A stretch of DNA of 64,000 bases from an uncultured cyanobacterium (GCA_903823115.1 CAIJRN010000053.1:62001-126000), one strand, 5' to 3'. Shown: positions 35,647-43,111, numbered from the stretch's first letter. The notes: a model not told the origin generated them from the letters alone. Made by a program: numbers and translations.

Positions 35647-36707
35647 GCCACCACCTCGGCCGAGGCCACCATCGGCTGGCTGAACTGGCGCAGCAGCAGT
35701 TGGGCGAATTGCCAGCGCAATTTCATCCGCTGCAGCCAGCGGTTGCTGGCAGCCGGGGAGCCGGCCAGGGCCTTGAGCTGCCGGAAGGTGTCCACCAGCT
35801 GGTCGCGCAGCTCGAAGTAACGGCTGTTGTCCAGGTCGAACACCATCGGGAAGGCGCGCTGGGCGGTGCGGTTGGTCTGGCGCATCACCTCGGCATCGAA
35901 CTGGGCCGGATCGAGTCCGAGCAGGGCGTAAAAGTCGCCGCGCTCACACACCGTCAGGCTGTGGGTGAGGAACACGGACCAGAGAAAGAAACGGCTCAGC
36001 AGGCGCCCGCGCAGGCCCCGGCGCAGGCCCGGCCAGCAGCGGATCAGCATGTTGAAGATGTCGCCATGGCGGTTCTCGTCCTGGCACCAGGGCTCGAAGA
36101 AATCGAACAGGGGCGCGACGCTGTTGTCGGGATTGGCCTTGAGATGGCGATCGATCAGGATGTAACGCCAGTAGCCGATCTTCTCGGAGAGATAGACCGA
36201 ATACAGCACCCAGCTGAGCGGAAACCAGGTGATCGGCCGCTTGCCGCTCAGGGAGGGCAGGTCGATCGTGATGCCTTCCGCCACCAGGGCCCGGTTGAGG
36301 AAGCCGGCATGGCGGGCTTCGTCGCGGGCCATCAGCTGGAACAGGCGGCCCAGATCGGCGCGGCCGGCCTGCATCAGCCGGCGGGAGAGTTCCTTGAACA
36401 GCAGGAAGCCGGAGAACTCCGACACACAGGAGCGCACCAGATAGCTCTCGTAGGCTTCCTTGTCGGCGGCCGAGAGGTCCCGCAGCCGATCCATGGGAGT
36501 GCGTCGATCGAAGTGATCGCGGTTGTAGTCCGCCTCCATCTCAGCGAGCATGGCGTCGAAGATCGGCCGTTGCGGTTCGATGTCGGTGGTGGCGGCCTTG
36601 GCGATCTGGGTGGTGTAGAAGCGCGGTGTCAGCAGGTCTTCGCGCAGATGGGGGGCGGGGCCGACATCGGCGGTGGCTGCTGCACCGGGGCTGGCGAGGG
36701 TGGTCAT
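35643..36707 (-). CDS. acsF: Mg-protoporphyrin IX monomethyl ester oxidative cyclase (AcsF/ChlA)
   Basis: Aerobic di-iron cyclase that forms the fifth ring of chlorophyll at the membrane. The 354-residue product has the family landmarks YTTQIAKAA, AMLAEMEADYNRDHF, CVSEFSGFLLFKELSRRL, the iron-binding ARDEARHAGFLNRAL and the downstream CQDENRHGDIF. Cyanobacteria can hold two cyclases, one for low oxygen (chlAII). The company of heme oxygenase, hemN and a hemerythrin-like protein suggests this is the low-oxygen form, though the sequence alone does not prove it. It overlaps the genes on both sides by 4 bases. Confidence 0.93.
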   Translation of the reverse strand: MTTLASPGAAATADVGPAPHLREDLLTPRFYTTQIAKAATTDIEPQRPIFDAMLAEMEADYNRDHFDRRTPMDRLRDLSAADKEAYESYLVRSCVSEFSGFLLFKELSRRLMQAGRADLGRLFQLMARDEARHAGFLNRALVAEGITIDLPSLSGKRPITWFPLSWVLYSVYLSEKIGYWRYILIDRHLKANPDNSVAPLFDFFEPWCQDENRHGDIFNMLIRCWPGLRRGLRGRLLSRFFLWSVFLTHSLTVCERGDFYALLGLDPAQFDAEVMRQTNRTAQRAFPMVFDLDNSRYFELRDQLVDTFRQLKALAGSPAASNRWLQRMKLRWQFAQLLLRQFSQPMVASAEVVA

Positions 36708-37195
36708 GGTTGTGAAGGGGTGATGGAACGGGCAAGGGCGTAGGCGTGGGCATCGGGGCCGCCTGTGTGCTCCAGCAGCCAGGCCTGCAGGCCCCGCAGC
36801 CAGATCAGCTGTTGCTGGCGATCAGTTCCGGCCTGCCTCAAGCCCTCCTCGCTGTCATGGGCGACCAGCTGATGGATGGCTCGATGCCCTGGGCAGAGGC
36901 AGCCGCAGGCACTCAGCCAGCGCTCCTCCAGCCGCAGGTGCAGCCGCAGCTGTCGCAGCAGTTGCTGCCGCAGCAGCTGCTGGCTGCCGCTGCCGAGCTC
37001 GGCCGGTGCGGCCGGCTGATCGGCGCCGCAGAGCACCGCCAGGGTCAGATCGGCGATCTGATCCCGCAGGATCTGGTGCTGCCGCTCCAGCAACAGCTCC
37101 CGCTGCGGCCAGGCAACTGGCCAGCGGCCCGGGCCCGCCACGGCGGCGGCAGGACGGCTCAGCAGCACCGGAGCCTCGGTGACAATCAGCGCCAT
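36704..37195 (-). CDS. Hemerythrin-like di-iron protein
   Basis: A 163-residue helical protein. A full set of seven hemerythrin-type iron ligands can be placed with near-canonical spacing: H40, H86 and E90 (HLRLE), H104 and H108 (HRAIH), H143 and D148 (HTGGPD). It is therefore predicted to bind O2 or store iron reversibly, in the cytosol, as no signal peptide is present. It is the first gene of the operon with AcsF (ATGA overlap), suggesting O2 delivery to, or sensing for, the O2-dependent cyclase; this is inference. I do not know a named family with exactly this context. Confidence 0.72.
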   Translation of the reverse strand: MALIVTEAPVLLSRPAAAVAGPGRWPVAWPQRELLLERQHQILRDQIADLTLAVLCGADQPAAPAELGSGSQQLLRQQLLRQLRLHLRLEERWLSACGCLCPGHRAIHQLVAHDSEEGLRQAGTDRQQQLIWLRGLQAWLLEHTGGPDAHAYALARSITPSQP

Positions 37196-37220
37196 TGGAT
37201 CCCTCCCATCAGCGACAGCC

Positions 37221-37254
37221 TCACAACGGTCATGTCATAACGGCATCGTGATAC
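37221..37254. promoter_or_regulatory. Direct repeats and heme-oxygenase-like motif upstream of hemerythrin/AcsF operon
   Basis: TCAcAACGG at 37221-37229 and TCATAACGG at 37235-37243 are near-identical repeats. The second runs into ATAACGGCATCGT, which matches the ATAAC-x-GCA-x-CGT core of the palindrome at 29142. It lies 26-59 bases upstream of the operon's first ATG, the right distance for an operator. Confidence 0.45.
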
Positions 37255-37344
37255 TACAGCAAGCGAGAGGCCCGATAAAGCAAGGATCTGATAGGGCAAG
37301 GGGTCGATAGGCGAAAGGCCTGTTGGGCGAGATCGGTGCTGGCC

Positions 37345-37360
37345 AGCGCAGATCTGCGCT
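37345..37360. promoter_or_regulatory. 16-bp palindrome AGCGCAGATCTGCGCT
   Basis: Perfect inverted repeat about 150 bases upstream of the ArsR-type gene. It could be an ArsR-family operator or, with the AGTTTT that follows, a weak terminator. Confidence 0.4.
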
Positions 37361-37508
37361 AGTTTTGTCGGGCTTCGCCCCTCTTGTCTGCGGCAGGGCA
37401 TGAGCGACGCTCGGCTGCAGCCGTGAGCTTCCAGTCGGGCAACGTGCGCCGGGCCTGCCGGTTGGGCTTCATCTCTTCATCCAACGCCACCTTTTCTTCG
37501 CTGTGTCC

Positions 37509-37814
37509 ATGGAAGCCCTGGCCGACTACTTCAAGGTCTTCTCCGAGCCCAATCGCCTGGCGGTGCTGGAAGCCCTGCGCGATGGTCCTCTCAATGTCAC
37601 GGCCGTCGTCGACAAGACCGGCCTCAGCCAGGCCCTGGTTTCGAAGCACCTGAAGTTGTTGATGATCGCCGGTGTGGTGCATCGGCGCCCCGAGGGTTCG
37701 CTGGTGTTCTATGAAGTGGTCGATCGCTCGGTGTTCAGGTTGATCGCCCAGGCGGAAAAACTGCTGATGGCCTCTCGTCGTCTGCAATTCGAGGCCCTGG
37801 CGGCGAGCCTCTGA
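37509..37814 (+). CDS. ArsR/SmtB-family transcription regulator without cysteines
   Basis: A 101-residue winged-helix regulator: YFKVFSEPNRLAVLEALRDGPLNV, recognition helix GLSQALVSKHLKLLMIAGVV, wing HRRPEGSLVFYEVV. It lacks the ELCVCDL metal site of ArsR/SmtB and contains no cysteine at all, so it is unlikely to use thiol-based metal, sulfide or redox sensing. A GTG at 37503 would add two residues. It is divergent from the hemerythrin/AcsF operon and so a candidate for its regulator. Its stop overlaps the start of the pentapeptide gene (TGATG). Confidence 0.88.
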   Translation: MEALADYFKVFSEPNRLAVLEALRDGPLNVTAVVDKTGLSQALVSKHLKLLMIAGVVHRRPEGSLVFYEVVDRSVFRLIAQAEKLLMASRRLQFEALAASL

Positions 37815-38485
37815 TGGCCGCCGAGGCCCCCCTGCCGCTCACGGTGGCGGAGTTGCGTCAGGCGCTGGCGGCAGGACGGCGCCATTTCCCCGGCCTGCGT
37901 CTGCTCGATGTCGACGGTGGTGATCTCGATCTTTCCGGCTGTGATCTGCGCGGCGGCTCCTTCCAGGAAGCCCGCTTCGGCCATGCCCGCTTCCAAGGCG
38001 CCAATCTGGCCTCCTGCGGTTTCCAGCAGGCGTTGATCTGGGGGGGCGATCTTTCGTCGGTGCAGGCGCCCCGATCCAGCTGGCAGGAGGCGGATCTCTC
38101 CGGATCCCGACTGCAGCATGCCGACCTCAGCGGTGCCCGGCTGCATCGCTGTTGTCTGCGGGGGGTGGTGGCGGCGGGCAGCATCTGGTGTGAAGCCACG
38201 CTGGTGGATGTGGACTTCCGCAGTGGTCAGGACCAGCTCACCGATCTGGGCGGTGCTGATTTCCGCGGCGCCGATCTCAGCTTTGCCCAGTTGCAGGGGG
38301 TGCAGCTGCGCGGTGCTGATCTGCGGGGTAGCTGTCTCTATGGCGCCAACTTCAGCGGTGCCGACTTGCGGCAGGCCGATCTGCGGGGCTGTGATCTCAG
38401 GGCTTGCCAGCTCGATGGTGCTGATCTGCAGCAGGCCCGGCTTGACGCTGTCAGCGGAGCCCATCCGGCGCTTGAGCCCAGCTGA
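37814..38485 (+). CDS. Pentapeptide repeat protein
   Basis: A 223-residue protein. After a 35-residue head it is built of A(D/N)LxG-type pentapeptides (for example GADLRG, GANFSG, GADLRQ), forming a right-handed quadrilateral beta helix. No signal peptide or membrane segment is evident. Function unknown; some family members mimic DNA. Translationally coupled to the ArsR-type regulator. Confidence 0.9.
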   Translation: MAAEAPLPLTVAELRQALAAGRRHFPGLRLLDVDGGDLDLSGCDLRGGSFQEARFGHARFQGANLASCGFQQALIWGGDLSSVQAPRSSWQEADLSGSRLQHADLSGARLHRCCLRGVVAAGSIWCEATLVDVDFRSGQDQLTDLGGADFRGADLSFAQLQGVQLRGADLRGSCLYGANFSGADLRQADLRGCDLRACQLDGADLQQARLDAVSGAHPALEPS

Positions 38486-38671
38486 GACCCAGGCCCGAAT
38501 CCGTTTCGATCGGGCTGATTCCCAGCTTGGCTGCCCAGCTCCGCTGCCCAGCTCGGGCTGATCGGCCGCTTGTTGACGAGATGGCTCGCGGCGATGACCG
38601 TTGTGGCCAGCTTCGCCAAAATGAATGCAATCCGATCGGGCCACGCCGTTGAACACTCGAGGAGCGATCTG
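38486..38671 (+). other. Spacer upstream of glycine-rich membrane protein
   Basis: No clear promoter, hairpin or RNA gene seen. The downstream frame is open back to 38570 but lacks a good ribosome site there. Confidence 0.35.
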
Positions 38672-39139
38672 ATGGCGATGCAGCCGCGCAAGCCGGTGGA
38701 GGACTTCTTCACCTTCATCGTCGGGGCCGTGCTGCTGAGCACCGGCGTGTTCCTGTTCTTCAACCAGGTGCTGGTGGGCTCCCATGGCTTCGCCATGGGC
38801 GGGGCTGGATTCCACCGCGGCTGGGGCGGCGGCGGGATGGCTGGCTACGGCTGGGGTGGTGGCATGGGCGGTCCCCTAGCCCCCGGCGGCAGTTTCGGCT
38901 TGCTGCTGATCCCCCTGACCGCGGGGGTGTGCATGTTGTTCGCCCTGCGCAATCAGCGCTGGGGCTGGTTTCTGGTGCTGGCCTCCCTGGCGGCGCTGGC
39001 CGCCGGGGTGCTGCAGACCCTGTTCGTGCAGTTCCAGCCCACCACCCTCTGGAACCTGATGATGATGCTGGCTCTTGTCGGCAGTGGTGGTGGTCTGATG
39101 TTTCGCGCCCTGATGGGCTACGACGATGGCCAGGAGTGA
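38672..39139 (+). CDS. Small glycine-rich membrane protein
   Basis: A 155-residue protein with four probable membrane helices. A Gly/Trp/Met-rich loop between the first and second (GFHRGWGGGGMAGYGWGGGMGG) is unusual and might face the periplasm or lumen. Start taken at ATG 38672, preceded seven bases upstream by GAGGAG, rather than the upstream frame start at 38570. No family recognised. It overlaps the next gene by 14 bases. Confidence 0.75.
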   Translation: MAMQPRKPVEDFFTFIVGAVLLSTGVFLFFNQVLVGSHGFAMGGAGFHRGWGGGGMAGYGWGGGMGGPLAPGGSFGLLLIPLTAGVCMLFALRNQRWGWFLVLASLAALAAGVLQTLFVQFQPTTLWNLMMMLALVGSGGGLMFRALMGYDDGQE

Positions 39140-39662
39140 TGCCGCTCCAGGCGGTGCCGGGGCCACGGGTGCCAAGGCCCTGCGGGCCAAGGCCCCGCGG
39201 GGGCGCCCTTCGCCTGCCGGTTGTGCCGGCTGGGTGCTGGCGGCCCTGCTGCTGGGGCTGGGCTTCTATGGCGGCTGGTGGGCGCGGACCCTGCCCTGGT
39301 TCGCCACCGGCAAGCCAGCCGCCAGCGCTGCCCCCTCCGAACGCCAGCAGCTGCTGGCCGCGGGCTGGAAGGAGGTGGATTCGGGCGTTTTCGTGCGTCC
39401 CTGCGCCGGCAACTGCCGCCCGCCCAGGGTTTATGGCGGTGGTGCCGTCGAGGTGCTGGAGGTGGAGTGCCTCGATCGGCCCTGCGGTCAGATTCGCGCC
39501 ACGTTCCGTGTGCTCGGCGCCGATGGCGCAGCGCTCGACAGCCTGGTGGTCACGGCCGCTGGCCGCCAGGGCGAACGGCTGCAACTGGTGGCCGAAACCC
39601 CGAATCCCCAGGCCCGGCGCCTGGAGCTGCAGGAGTTCAGTGCCCGGGCGAGGCTCGATTGA
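39126..39662 (+). CDS. Unrecognised protein with one membrane anchor
   Basis: A 178-residue protein: a basic N-terminal 30 residues, one membrane helix (WVLAALLLGLGFYGGWW), then a soluble domain with paired cysteines (FVRPCAGNCRPP and VECLDRPCG). These could form disulfides if the domain is outside the cytosol. No family recognised. It overlaps genes on both sides, so it is probably expressed with the membrane protein and the PfkB kinase. Confidence 0.7.
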   Translation: MARSDAAPGGAGATGAKALRAKAPRGRPSPAGCAGWVLAALLLGLGFYGGWWARTLPWFATGKPAASAAPSERQQLLAAGWKEVDSGVFVRPCAGNCRPPRVYGGGAVEVLEVECLDRPCGQIRATFRVLGADGAALDSLVVTAAGRQGERLQLVAETPNPQARRLELQEFSARARLD

Positions 39663-40564
39663 TGGCGGCTGTGACGGAGTTGTCGCCGATCCCTCTGGAG
39701 CGATTGCCTGCCCTTCCCGATCTGCGGCTGGCGGTGCTGGGCCATGTGGAGCTGGTGAGCTTCGTCGGGGTGAGCCATCTGCCCCGCCAGGGCGAGATTC
39801 TGCGGGCTGACGATTTTTACGAGTGCGCCGCCGGCGGTGGCGCCGTGGTCGCCGTTCAGCTCGCCCGCCTGCTGGGCCGCCCGGTGCTGTTCTTCACCGC
39901 CCTGGGGCGCGATGCCATCGGCGAACGGGCGGCGGCGGAGCTCACAGCCCTTGGCCTGGAGCTGCATGTGGCCTGGCGGGATGCCCCCAGCCGCCGGGCG
40001 ATCACCTTTGTCGATGGCGATGGCGAGCGCACGATCACCGTGATCGGTGAGCGGCTCCATCCAGGGGCTGCCGACCCCCTGCCCTGGCAGCTGTTGTCGG
40101 CCTGCGACGGCGTGTTTGTGACGGCGGCCGATGCCGAGGCGCTGCGCCTGGCCCGCCGGGCGCGGCTGCTGGCGGCGACGCCCCGGGTGCGGCTGCCGCT
40201 GCTGCAGCAGTCGGGGGTGCAGCTGGACGCCCTGATCGGCAGTGGTCTCGATCCTGCCGAGCGCTACCGGCCCGGTGATCTGAGCCTGGAGCCGGCCCTG
40301 GTGATCGCCACGGAGGGAGCCGCCGGTGGTCGCCTCAGTCCGGGCGAACGCTTTGCGGCACCACGACGTCAACGGCCGATCCAGGACACCTACGGGGCTG
40401 GGGACTCCTTCGCCGCAGGTGTCACCGCCGGACTGGCCGCCGGCTGGAGTGTGGCCGAGGCGATCAGCCTGGGTTGCCATTGCGGCGCTGCCTGCCTGGA
40501 TGGCCGCGGTCCCTACGGCGCCCAGCTGCGCCGACCCTGGCCGCAGCCCGGCGGCAAAGCGTGA
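39662..40564 (+). CDS. PfkB-family sugar kinase
   Basis: A 300-residue ribokinase-fold enzyme. The PfkB signature DTYGAGDSFAAGV with the catalytic Asp is near residue 243; the N-terminal glycine-rich substrate region YECAAGGGAVVAVQLARLLG is present. The substrate cannot be read from the sequence; ribokinase-like or nucleoside kinases are possible. Start at ATG 39662 overlaps the preceding stop (TGATG). It ends 203 bases before tRNA-His. Confidence 0.88.
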   Translation: MAAVTELSPIPLERLPALPDLRLAVLGHVELVSFVGVSHLPRQGEILRADDFYECAAGGGAVVAVQLARLLGRPVLFFTALGRDAIGERAAAELTALGLELHVAWRDAPSRRAITFVDGDGERTITVIGERLHPGAADPLPWQLLSACDGVFVTAADAEALRLARRARLLAATPRVRLPLLQQSGVQLDALIGSGLDPAERYRPGDLSLEPALVIATEGAAGGRLSPGERFAAPRRQRPIQDTYGAGDSFAAGVTAGLAAGWSVAEAISLGCHCGAACLDGRGPYGAQLRRPWPQPGGKA

Positions 40565-40767
40565 TCGACCGCCCTGCCGTCCCGCTCACGGGTGGCTCCT
40601 TGGCCTGATCGGTTGCCTGCAGACATCTGGAGAAGGCGCGGTTCTCATGGTCCCTGGGACTTGAGAATCTCGGGGCGCTCCGGCAGCCTCGGTCGCCGTG
40701 TCCCGATCGCGAACCTCTCGCTTCGCGGCCCCTGCCCATCGCCGATGTTGTAGGTTCGCCTTTGCGC
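40565..40767 (+). other. Spacer between PfkB kinase and tRNA-His
   Basis: No gene seen. It presumably contains the tRNA-His promoter, but I could not identify it with confidence. Confidence 0.3.
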
Positions 40768-40841
40768 GGCGGGCGTCGCCAAGAGGTTAAGGCAGTGGCT
40801 TGTGGCGCCACTATTCGGGGGTTCGAGTCCCCTCGCTCGCC
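40768..40841 (+). tRNA. tRNA-His (anticodon GUG)
   Basis: Acceptor GCGGGCG pairs with CGCTCGC, and the extra G-1 typical of tRNA-His at 40768 faces C73 at 40841. The anticodon stem GTGGC/GCCAC closes loop TTGTGGC, giving GTG. The T loop is TTCGAGT. CCA not encoded. Confidence 0.95.
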
Positions 40842-40848
40842 CTTCCAG

Positions 40849-40879
40849 CCCGGTGTCTCTGGCACCGGGCCTGTTTTTT
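40849..40879 (+). terminator. Rho-independent terminator after tRNA-His
   Basis: Stem CCCGGTG / CACCGGG around a 7-base loop, followed by CCTG and six T. It ends right at the convergent stop of the DgcN-like gene. Confidence 0.85.
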
Positions 40880-42014
40880 AGCCCGCCTGCTCCAGCAGGG
40901 CATCGAGCAAGCCACGGCCTCCGGCCCGCACCGGATCGTGGCAGGGCAGGCCCGTGAGGGCCGCGGCGGCGGCGATCGCCTCGGCTGCCGCCGCCGCCCC
41001 GAGATGGCCGGTGTTCAAGGCGATGGCCCGTACCTTCGGCGGCCTCTGGGGGGTGTCCGGGCCGTCACCCGGGCTGGGCTGGTGGGGACGGGCCAGGGCC
41101 GCCATCGCTTCGACGGTGGCGATCAGTTCCGTCAGCGGCGGCAGTGGGATCTGCGGATGGTTGCGGATCGTCTCCTGGCCGGCGCGATGCACCAGCAGCA
41201 GCGCCGTCGGCTGGCTGCCCCGCATCAGCGGCAGGGTGGCGGTGGAACCGGGATGGCAGAAGGAGCCCTGGCCCTCCACCAGCACCAGGGTGTGGGCGCC
41301 TGCTCCCTCGGCGGCCGCCAGCACGGCCTGCTCCACGGCGCCGGCGGCGTAATCGACCCGCACCGCATCGAGGGCCACCCCCCGGCCGCTGATCAGGATC
41401 CCGGCCTGCCCGGTACCCACGAAGCGAGCATCGAGACCCTGCTCCAGGGCCGCCGCCTGCAGCTCCAGGCAGGCGCTCATTTTCCCCACGGACATGTCCG
41501 AGCCCACCGCCAGCCAGCGCTGCCCCGGCAGGCAGGCCGCCCTGGCGGCAGCCACCGCCAGATCGGCGGGCTCCTGGCGCAGATCCCAGATCCAGCGGCC
41601 CGGTTGCACCAGGGCCGCCAATTGGGGGTCATCTCCCAGCCGGGTGTGCAGCCCGCTGGCCAGGCAGAGACCCGCCTGCAGGGCGATCTTCAGATCGGCC
41701 CGCACCCCTTCGTCCAGGCGCCCCCCGGCCGGGGCCAGGCCCACAACCGCCACCGGTGTTCCCGCATCGATGCCGTCGGCGCTGCTGGATCCCGCCGAGC
41801 TCAGCAGCGGCAGGGCCTCGGCCATTGAGGCCACCACGGGTACGGCTCGATCGATGCCGGTGATCTCCCGCAGGCAGCCCCCCGCATGGTCTGGATCGAT
41901 CACGGCCAGGATCGGGCCCGATCGGTAGCGCAGCAAGGTCAGGCCGGTCTTGCCAACGAGATTGTCGAGGCCGTGGTGCAGCAGCAGCACCACAGGCGCT
42001 GCGGCGCTCAGCAC
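40878..42014 (-). CDS. DUF1611 family, DgcN-like (predicted D-glutamate N-acetyltransferase)
   Basis: A 378-residue protein with an N-terminal Rossmann-like part and a C-terminal P-loop-like domain with VGSDMSVGKMSACLELQ and VEGQGSFCHPG. This matches DUF1611, whose member DgcN was shown elsewhere to acetylate D-glutamate. The GTG start overlaps the end of the enolase-superfamily gene by 7 bases, the same DgcN-DgcA pairing, which supports the call. P-loop and cofactor details are read by eye only. Confidence 0.75.
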   Translation of the reverse strand: MLSAAAPVVLLLHHGLDNLVGKTGLTLLRYRSGPILAVIDPDHAGGCLREITGIDRAVPVVASMAEALPLLSSAGSSSADGIDAGTPVAVVGLAPAGGRLDEGVRADLKIALQAGLCLASGLHTRLGDDPQLAALVQPGRWIWDLRQEPADLAVAAARAACLPGQRWLAVGSDMSVGKMSACLELQAAALEQGLDARFVGTGQAGILISGRGVALDAVRVDYAAGAVEQAVLAAAEGAGAHTLVLVEGQGSFCHPGSTATLPLMRGSQPTALLLVHRAGQETIRNHPQIPLPPLTELIATVEAMAALARPHQPSPGDGPDTPQRPPKVRAIALNTGHLGAAAAAEAIAAAAALTGLPCHDPVRAGGRGLLDALLEQAG

Positions 42015-43111
42015 GGGTCAGGCTCCGGAGCTGCCTCCCCCTTGGCGCTCACCCCCAGGCCCGGGGCCAGACCGGCCAGCAGCCGATCGGCCTCAAGCCG
42101 CGGTCCCTCGAAGGGGTCATCGAGCAGATTCAGATGGCTGTCGAGATCGGGCCACTGGATCAGGGGCATCAGCTGGGCGGCGGCGCCGTTGAGCAGAGCG
42201 CTGTCGGAGTAGCAGCCCACCATCACCCCCAGCCCCAGGCGCCGGGCCGCCTCGGCCATCAGCAGCGCTTCGCTCAGACCGCCACTCTTGAGCAGCTTGA
42301 TGTTGACCCCATCCACGTAGGGGGCGAGTCGCACCACATCGGCCAGGTTCCAGCAGCTCTCATCGGCCACCAGCGGGATCGGGCAATCGAGCTCCAGGGC
42401 GGCGAAGGCGGCGCAGTCAGCGTCGGGATCCTCCAGGGGCGGCAGCGGTTGCTCCACCAGCACCACGCCCCGCTCGGCCAGCCAGCCCAGCATCGAGCGG
42501 GCCGCCGTGGTGTCCCAGCCGCCATTGGCATCCACCTGCAGTTCCAGGGCTTCGCCCCGCTCCTGGCGCCGCCGCTCCAGGGCCGCCGCCACGGCCTCCA
42601 CCAGGCTGCGGTCATGCTCCAGACCCTCCGGGCTGCCGAGTTTGAGCTTGATGCGGCTGGCCGGCAGCTGGGCCCACCAGCGTTCCAGTCGCTGCAACAC
42701 CGCCTCCACAGAACCCAGTCCCAGGGTGACGCTGGTGGGTACCGCCAGCTCGCTGTCGAGTCCCCAGAGCCGATGCACGGGCAGACCCAGCCGCTTGCCC
42801 CACCAGTCGTGCAGGGCCAGATCCAGCCCGCAGCGTGCTGGCGGCGAAAGCTCGGCCAGCAGGGGCTCAAGGGCCTGGAGCGGCTGAGGGGCCAGGCCGC
42901 TCAGCCGGGGAAACAGGGCCTCGAGTTCATGGGCGATCGCGTCACTGTCGTAGTGGCGATGGCCAGTCTCAAAACCGCCGGTTTCGCCCAGGCCGGTGAT
43001 GCCCTCATGCTCGACGCTCACCAGCAGATGTTCCACGGCCGCCGTGGTGCCACGGCTGATCGCCAGGGGGATGGTCTTGGTGAGGGGGAAGCGGCGCAGG
43101 CTGCAATGCAT
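42008..43111 (-). CDS. Enolase-superfamily racemase/epimerase, DgcA-like
   Basis: A 367-residue member of the muconate-lactonising/mandelate-racemase group. Catalytic residues visible: Lys pair in RIKLKLG, metal ligands Asp in VDANGG, Glu in VEQPL, Asp in ADESC, and Lys in NIKLLKSGG. Such proteins are usually annotated dipeptide (L-Ala-D/L-Glu) epimerase, but pairing with a DUF1611 gene fits N-acetyl-D-glutamate racemase (DgcA). Together the two would convert D-glutamate, for example from cell-wall recycling, toward L-glutamate. Start at ATG 43111; the frame runs upstream to 43234. Confidence 0.82.
   Translation of the reverse strand: MHCSLRRFPLTKTIPLAISRGTTAAVEHLLVSVEHEGITGLGETGGFETGHRHYDSDAIAHELEALFPRLSGLAPQPLQALEPLLAELSPPARCGLDLALHDWWGKRLGLPVHRLWGLDSELAVPTSVTLGLGSVEAVLQRLERWWAQLPASRIKLKLGSPEGLEHDRSLVEAVAAALERRRQERGEALELQVDANGGWDTTAARSMLGWLAERGVVLVEQPLPPLEDPDADCAAFAALELDCPIPLVADESCWNLADVVRLAPYVDGVNIKLLKSGGLSEALLMAEAARRLGLGVMVGCYSDSALLNGAAAQLMPLIQWPDLDSHLNLLDDPFEGPRLEADRLLAGLAPGLGVSAKGEAAPEPDPC

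Larger units (their letters stand above)
37196..37508. promoter_or_regulatory. Divergent control region between the hemerythrin/AcsF operon and arsR-type gene
   Basis: This 313-base spacer is richer in A+T near 37230-37290. It holds direct repeats TCACAACGG (37221) and TCATAACGG (37235), 14 bases apart. It also holds ATAACGGCATCGTGATAC at 37236, resembling the heme-oxygenase palindrome, and the palindrome AGCGCAGATCTGCGCT at 37345-37360 followed by AGTTTT. These are candidate operators for the divergent promoters. Confidence 0.5.

Noticed and set aside
8856-40841. tRNA-Leu and tRNA-His 3' ends as phage or island attachment sites
   Set aside because: No second copy of either tRNA 3' segment and no integrase were seen within the window.
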